IMG/VR virus record: IMGVR_UViG_3300042987_003668
Location: 1-27,614 of that record
Length of the DNA: 27,614 nucleotides
Origin: a virus
Strand: one strand, 5' to 3'
Position numbers and translations under genes: made by a program. Each line of letters begins with the position of its first letter. Positions within the stretch are counted from its first letter, which is position 1. Below the pieces are notes generated by a model. That model did no database searches and was not told the DNA's origin. It was given only the letters and a program-made list of their open reading frames with translations. Of the stretch, positions 25,388 to 27,614 are shown in pieces.

Positions 25388-25686
25388 TTGAAAAATATAA
25401 ATGCCATCAAAAATGCGTTAATAATAAAACCAAACCCAATAGTGAGAAGGTTCAAAGTGTCTTTTAAAAGAATTGATCTAATGAAGAATGCTATCAATGC
25501 TCCCCAAATAAAAATAACTAAATCTAATGGAGGTGCTTTATCAGTTACACCTGCCATTATTGCCAACATACTAGGAATCAATGATCCATGTAGTATTAAA
25601 ATACCAAACCATGTAAAAGAGTCTGCAGTAATACGATTCAATTTAGTTTTGAAAAAATCCATGATGTTCAAATCAACTTTAATCAT
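25384..25686 (-). CDS. Three-TM membrane protein, candidate holin
   Basis: Starting at the ATG at 25686 (AAGGA upstream) the protein has 100 residues. After an amphipathic start (MIKVDLNIMDFFKTKLNRIT) three hydrophobic helices follow: FTWFGILILHGSLIPSMLAI, LDLVIFIWGALIAFFIRSI and LLTIGFGFIINAFLMAFIFF. Size and topology suit a class I holin. It begins 4 nt after the SleB-type hydrolase, supporting a lysis pair. The longer in-frame start at 25860 lies inside the hydrolase and was rejected. It is not a recognised named holin family, so the role is inferred from topology and position. Confidence 0.7.
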   Translation of the reverse strand: MIKVDLNIMDFFKTKLNRITADSFTWFGILILHGSLIPSMLAIMAGVTDKAPPLDLVIFIWGALIAFFIRSILLKDTLNLLTIGFGFIINAFLMAFIFFK

Positions 25687-25690
25687 AATA

Positions 25691-26218
25691 TTATCCTTTG
25701 TAGAAGATATGTCTTCCGATTTTGGTAATTTTTTGTTTGCCCCAGTTTGGATTGACGTAGTCTGCGTGGTAGTAGAGGGCGTCACTAAGTGACTCGAGGC
25801 GGAAACCCTCGAGTAAAACTTTTTGAGCAACAGCTTTTGATTCAGTAAAGTGAGCTTCATTGATTGGCTTTATTTTTGCTGATGATTCACAAAACCATGA
25901 GAATTGACAAATTACTTTATCGTAAAAAATATTCTTTTGATATACTACCTGGCAAATGTCAGCTGGAAATTTACCAGAGTTTGCTCTGTTCAATGTCACT
26001 TGAGCCACACCAACTTTACCTTCAAAAGGCTCAGTTGCTGCTTCATAGTATATATTTTTAGATAAACAATCTAACTGTCTTTCCCTTTCTTTCAATGTAA
26101 CTATATTTTTTTCTTCTTCTTTTTGCATATTCATTTTATACGTTATAGCGTATGAACAACAGTAAATAAACGCTATACCAAATAAAATAGACAAAAAGGA
26201 TCTGCCGATCTTTTCCAT
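25691..26218 (-). CDS. SleB-type cell wall hydrolase (Hydrolase_2), membrane-anchored, probable endolysin
   Basis: The 175-residue protein has an N-terminal hydrophobic helix (FLSILFGIAFIYCCSYAIT, 8-26) with no clear signal peptidase site, suggesting a signal anchor. The catalytic domain is of the SleB/CwlJ family: LSKNIYYEAATEPFEGKVGV (52-71; candidate catalytic Glu59), AQVTLNRANSGKFP, CQFSWFC, and the ending ALYYHADYVNP...KIGRHIFYK. The family cleaves peptidoglycan glycan strands. AGAGGAAAG precedes the ATG at 26218. It precedes the holin-like gene by 4 nt and lies within the late-transcription/replication operon. The gp5 hub is the other wall-degrading protein in the window, for entry. Confidence 0.87.
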   Translation of the reverse strand: MEKIGRSFLSILFGIAFIYCCSYAITYKMNMQKEEEKNIVTLKERERQLDCLSKNIYYEAATEPFEGKVGVAQVTLNRANSGKFPADICQVVYQKNIFYDKVICQFSWFCESSAKIKPINEAHFTESKAVAQKVLLEGFRLESLSDALYYHADYVNPNWGKQKITKIGRHIFYKG

Positions 26219-26249
26219 ATCTTTCCTCTTTTTAATAGATTGACTGGGG

Positions 26250-26654
26250 TTAAGACTTGCTGTCTATAATTCTTTGTCTTAAAGATGATGAACTAAATGA
26301 GTGTTTTCTCTTGTTGAAATAGAGCTCTATGTGAGGCATATCATCACCAGTAAACTTTATAGTTTTATACTCCTCGCCCACTATTCTAACATCAATGGGA
26401 AGTGTTTGCAATAATAGTAACAAATCTTCCTCAGTAGAATATACAATAGTTTCGTCAACGTATTTGCAAGCACCTACTTGAATTTGTCTCTCTAGAATAG
26501 ATTGAATTGGTTTATTCTTAGATGGACGATCAATTGATGGATCTATTTGAATTCCAACTATCAGATACTCACATTGTTTCTTTGCCTCTTGCAACATTGT
26601 CACATGACCAGCATGAAACAAATCAAATGTTCCACATGTAAAGCCTACTCTCAT
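26250..26654 (-). CDS. TagD-like cytidylyltransferase
   Basis: The 134-residue protein belongs to the glycerol-3-phosphate / ethanolamine-phosphate cytidylyltransferase family, which makes CDP-linked alcohols from CTP. Motifs: GTFDLFHAGH (HxGH nucleotide-binding, 8-17), ILERQIQVGACKYVDETIVY, and HSFSSSSLRQRI (the Ser/Thr-x-LRxRI motif). I prefer the ATG at 26654, which has GGAG 6-9 nt upstream and the canonical family N-terminus MRVGFTCGTFDLFHAGH. The longer start at 26708 would run through a terminator-like hairpin. In phage it may modify host envelope precursors or make a phage glycan; substrate cannot be told from sequence. Confidence 0.85.
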   Translation of the reverse strand: MRVGFTCGTFDLFHAGHVTMLQEAKKQCEYLIVGIQIDPSIDRPSKNKPIQSILERQIQVGACKYVDETIVYSTEEDLLLLLQTLPIDVRIVGEEYKTIKFTGDDMPHIELYFNKRKHSFSSSSLRQRIIDSKS

Positions 26655-26674
26655 TATGTCTCCATATAAAGAAA

Positions 26675-26706
26675 GAAGATTGCTTGGGTAATAAGGTGCA
26701 ATCTTC
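26675..26706 (-). terminator. Hairpin with U-rich tail at the 3' end of the tmRNA unit
   Basis: On the minus strand GAAGATTGC and GCAATCTTC form a perfect 9-bp stem around a 14-nt loop, followed by TTTCTTTATA. It could terminate or delimit the tmRNA transcript before the cytidylyltransferase gene. It partly overlaps, and competes with, a shorter hairpin at 26702-26721 (UCUUCA/UGAAGA) that would belong to the mature coding RNA. Confidence 0.55.
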
Positions 26707-26722
26707 AAAACCCCATGAAGAA

Positions 26723-26764
26723 TTAAGCTGCTAGCTTAAGATCCTCATAATATGCATCATTTGC
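26723..26764 (-). other. tmRNA proteolysis tag reading frame (ANDAYYEDLKLAA-stop)
   Basis: GCA at 26762-26764 is the probable resume codon, giving a 13-residue tag ending at TAA 26723-26725. The A-N-D start and L-A-A end match the proteobacterial tag pattern (E. coli ANDENYALAA). L-A-A ends are recognised by ClpXP-type proteases in characterised systems. The resume codon could be a few codons earlier in the same frame (GCA at 26777-26779), but the A-N-D motif favours this one. Confidence 0.8.
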
Positions 26765-26851
26765 ATTTATTAATTTTGCTCTGCTTACGGCAGTCGCCTA
26801 TCGTGCTGTCCACTCCAATACTCTTTGTCCCGTCGATACCATGTCTGGCCC

Positions 26852-26943
26852 ATTAGGAAGTAGTTTGACAGAAGATCGATCCAATTGGCTGTTAATCGCT
26901 TCTGCTTCAGGTTGCCAAACCTTTTAACTAACAAACTACTTTC
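26852..26943 (-). other. Intervening segment of the permuted pre-tmRNA, foldable into a long hairpin
   Basis: The 92-nt segment between the encoded CCA end and the 5' G of the coding piece has complementary ends: AAGTAGTTTG (26932-26941, minus strand) and CAAACTACTT (26858-26867), 10 bp. This places the two processing sites side by side. It is expected to be removed during maturation. Confidence 0.7.
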
Positions 26944-27017
26944 TGGTGGACCAGGCGGGAGTCGAACCCGCGTCCGCAACACTTTTCTCTTTGCTTCAAA
27001 CAGCAATTCTTTTAAAA

Positions 27018-27326
27018 CTATTCGCTACAAATTCGCTCTCGTTGAATAGAGCCATCATAACTTTGTGTCTCACGCCACTGTGAGCAGTATGGTTGACGCT
27101 CAACGTAGACTGGAGGTTGATACTGTGGTTGTACTACAACCGGAGGTGAATTTCTAGAATTTAGAATGACTGCAGTCGTTGCAGCTACAGCAACAGCTGG
27201 AATCCAGGGGTTCCAGTAACCGCGACTATATCCACCATGGTGGTGTCCATGACCATGGTAGCCACCAGCAAAAGCACTCGATACAAATGCAAGGGCAATC
27301 ACACATGCAAGAACATATTTACGCAT
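27018..27326 (-). CDS. Secreted Gly/His-rich small protein
   Basis: The ATG at 27326 has a strong AAGGAGAT Shine-Dalgarno; 102 residues. A textbook signal peptide (MRKYVLACVIALAFVSSAFA, cut before GG) is followed by a Gly/His-rich region (GGYHGHGHHHGGYSRGYW), a hydrophobic alanine-rich stretch (IPAVAVAATTAVIL), a Pro/Val-rich part and a C-terminal CSQWRETQSYDGSIQRERIC with two cysteines that could form a disulphide. The ending resembles small envelope-associated bacterial proteins, so host origin is possible. The His cluster may bind metal ions. It is the first gene after a consensus sigma70 promoter and precedes the tmRNA. No function assigned; the in-frame start at 27368 is upstream of the Shine-Dalgarno and overlaps the promoter. 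Confidence 0.8.
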   Translation of the reverse strand: MRKYVLACVIALAFVSSAFAGGYHGHGHHHGGYSRGYWNPWIPAVAVAATTAVILNSRNSPPVVVQPQYQPPVYVERQPYCSQWRETQSYDGSIQRERICSE

Positions 27327-27356
27327 TTTAAATCTCCTTTTTAAGGTCACATTGAT

Positions 27357-27385
27357 ATTGTAACACAAAAATATGCCTATGTCAA
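27357..27385 (-). promoter_or_regulatory. Consensus sigma70 promoter
   Basis: On the minus strand TTGACA (27380-27385), a 17-bp spacer and TACAAT (27357-27362) match the host housekeeping promoter at 11 of 12 positions with ideal spacing. Transcription would start near 27350 and cover the secreted protein and tmRNA. This contrasts with the TATAAATA late promoters elsewhere and suggests expression by unmodified host polymerase early in infection. Confidence 0.82.
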
Positions 27386-27614
27386 TGGGTTTTTTCGTAG
27401 ATATCTCGATATTTTAACAGTTCTTTAACGAAATTGTCTCTTTTTTCGATAAAAACCTGTGGTTTTTCGTCATCTACAGCTATCATCACTACTAACTTAT
27501 TTATTGGTACAGAGGTTAGTTCCTCATACATTATAGCATAGGCAGCACATTGCATAAAATAGTTTGCAATCATACTTTTTTCCTTCAACTTATTTGAAGT
27601 TTTAAAATCGATTA
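27382..27614 (-). CDS. PD-(D/E)XK exonuclease, C-terminal part (start beyond window)
   Basis: The frame is open to the right edge. The first visible residues read IDFKTSNKLKEKS, where D-F-K-T-S is the (D/E)-x-K catalytic motif of RecB/Cas4-like nucleases. The following NYFMQCAAYAIMYEELTSVP then INKLVVMIAVDDEKPQVF is the family's usual helix-strand end, including the Q-x-x-x-Y motif (Q-C-A-A-Y). Marine T4-like phages often carry such a nuclease for host or phage DNA processing. A TTG codon at 27588 is not the start, because homologous sequence continues upstream of it. The TGA stop (27382-27384) overlaps the -35 box of the next unit. Confidence 0.8.
   Translation of the reverse strand, partial: IDFKTSNKLKEKSMIANYFMQCAAYAIMYEELTSVPINKLVVMIAVDDEKPQVFIEKRDNFVKELLKYRDIYEKTH

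Larger units (their letters stand above)
26700..27010 (-). ncRNA. ssrA: Circularly permuted two-piece tmRNA (ssrA)
   Basis: On the minus strand the acceptor piece comes first and the coding piece second. The acceptor piece ends GCGGACGCGGGTTCGACTCC then CGCCTGGTCCACCA (T stem GCGGG/CCCGC, loop TTCGACT, encoded CCA, 3' end at 26944). The coding piece starts at 26851 with GGGCCAG, pairing over 7 bp (one G-U) with CTGGTCC of the acceptor end, and continues with GGTATCGACGGG, the tmRNA D-arm signature. A possible P2 helix joins 26804-26811 with 26998-27005. The tag frame 26723-26764 encodes ANDAYYEDLKLAA and stop. Such split tmRNAs are known in alphaproteobacteria and marine cyanobacteria. They rescue stalled ribosomes and tag proteins for proteolysis. 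Outer ends (~27010 and ~26700) are approximate. Confidence 0.88.

Noticed and set aside
25687-25860. Upstream start for the holin-like protein
   Set aside because: It overlaps the hydrolase in another frame; the ATG at 25686 has an AAGGA site and starts a sensible membrane protein.
26655-26708. Upstream start for the cytidylyltransferase
   Set aside because: It crosses a terminator-like hairpin and lacks the family N-terminus; GGAG precedes the ATG at 26654.
26785-27006. 73-residue minus-strand open frame
   Set aside because: It runs through the tmRNA acceptor piece, intervening hairpin and coding piece; the RNA explains the sequence.
26944-27010. A plain tRNA gene, suggested by the T arm and CCA end
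   Set aside because: No D arm or anticodon arm precedes the T arm; the matching acceptor 5' strand lies downstream at 26845-26851, as in permuted tmRNA.
27327-27368. Upstream start for the secreted protein
   Set aside because: It lies over the -10 region and upstream of the strong AAGGAGAT; the signal peptide begins at 27326.
27586-27588. TTG as start of the nuclease fragment
   Set aside because: The catalytic D-F-K-T-S motif lies upstream of it and the frame is open to the window edge.

Overview
The window is a 27.6 kb piece of an AT-rich T4-like contractile-tailed phage (myovirus) of the marine type. The evidence is a nearly complete set of T4-type baseplate genes (gp4, 5, 6, 7, 8, 25, 26, 27, 48, 53, 54) beside T4-type replication and late-transcription genes (gp32, gp59, gp33). 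These assignments rest on my reading of the proteins and remembered family motifs; no database search was run. The host is probably an alphaproteobacterium such as SAR11. That is an inference from the low GC, the phage-borne circularly permuted tmRNA and its proteobacterial-style tag (ANDAYYEDLKLAA), so a marine cyanobacterial host cannot be excluded.

Layout. (1) 1-18680, minus strand: a tail/baseplate operon read right to left: gp48 tube cap, gp53 wedge, gp27-like hub, gp5 hub/spike with two predicted wall-lytic domains, an 1862-residue repeat fibre ending in a self-cleaving S74 chaperone, gp25, gp6, gp7-like, gp8, and a DUF4815-type virion protein cut by the left edge. Most junctions are 0-1 nt gaps or short overlaps. 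T4-type late promoters (TATAAATA) lie before gp48 and before gp8. (2) 18718-22955, plus strand: gp4 head completion nuclease, an unrecognised conserved protein, a gp54-like tube initiator, gp26, a gp51-position reading frame with no ATG that is reachable by -1 frameshifting at the end of gp26, and a 535-residue protein with an N-terminal DnaJ J-domain and glycine-zipper segments, probably the tape measure. A 37-bp intergenic region with back-to-back late promoters divides blocks 1 and 2. (3) 22957-22983: a perfect inverted repeat, a bidirectional terminator between convergent blocks. (4) 22986-27614, minus strand, read right to left: the end of a PD-(D/E)XK nuclease, a consensus sigma70 promoter, a secreted Gly/His-rich protein, a permuted tmRNA, a TagD-like cytidylyltransferase, a SleB-type wall hydrolase, a 3-TM holin-like protein, gp33, gp59, two small unknowns, gp32 and a small membrane or exported peptide.

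How it works together. Blocks 1 and 2 build the baseplate, tube and head-completion parts. Block 4 combines DNA replication (gp59 loads helicase on gp32-coated DNA), late transcription (gp33 acts at TATAAATA promoters like those in blocks 1 and 2), lysis, and a ribosome-rescue RNA. The items most worth a second look are the permuted tmRNA, the gp26/gp51 frameshift cassette, the J-domain tape-measure candidate immediately after it, and the hub spike carrying two different wall-lytic domains.
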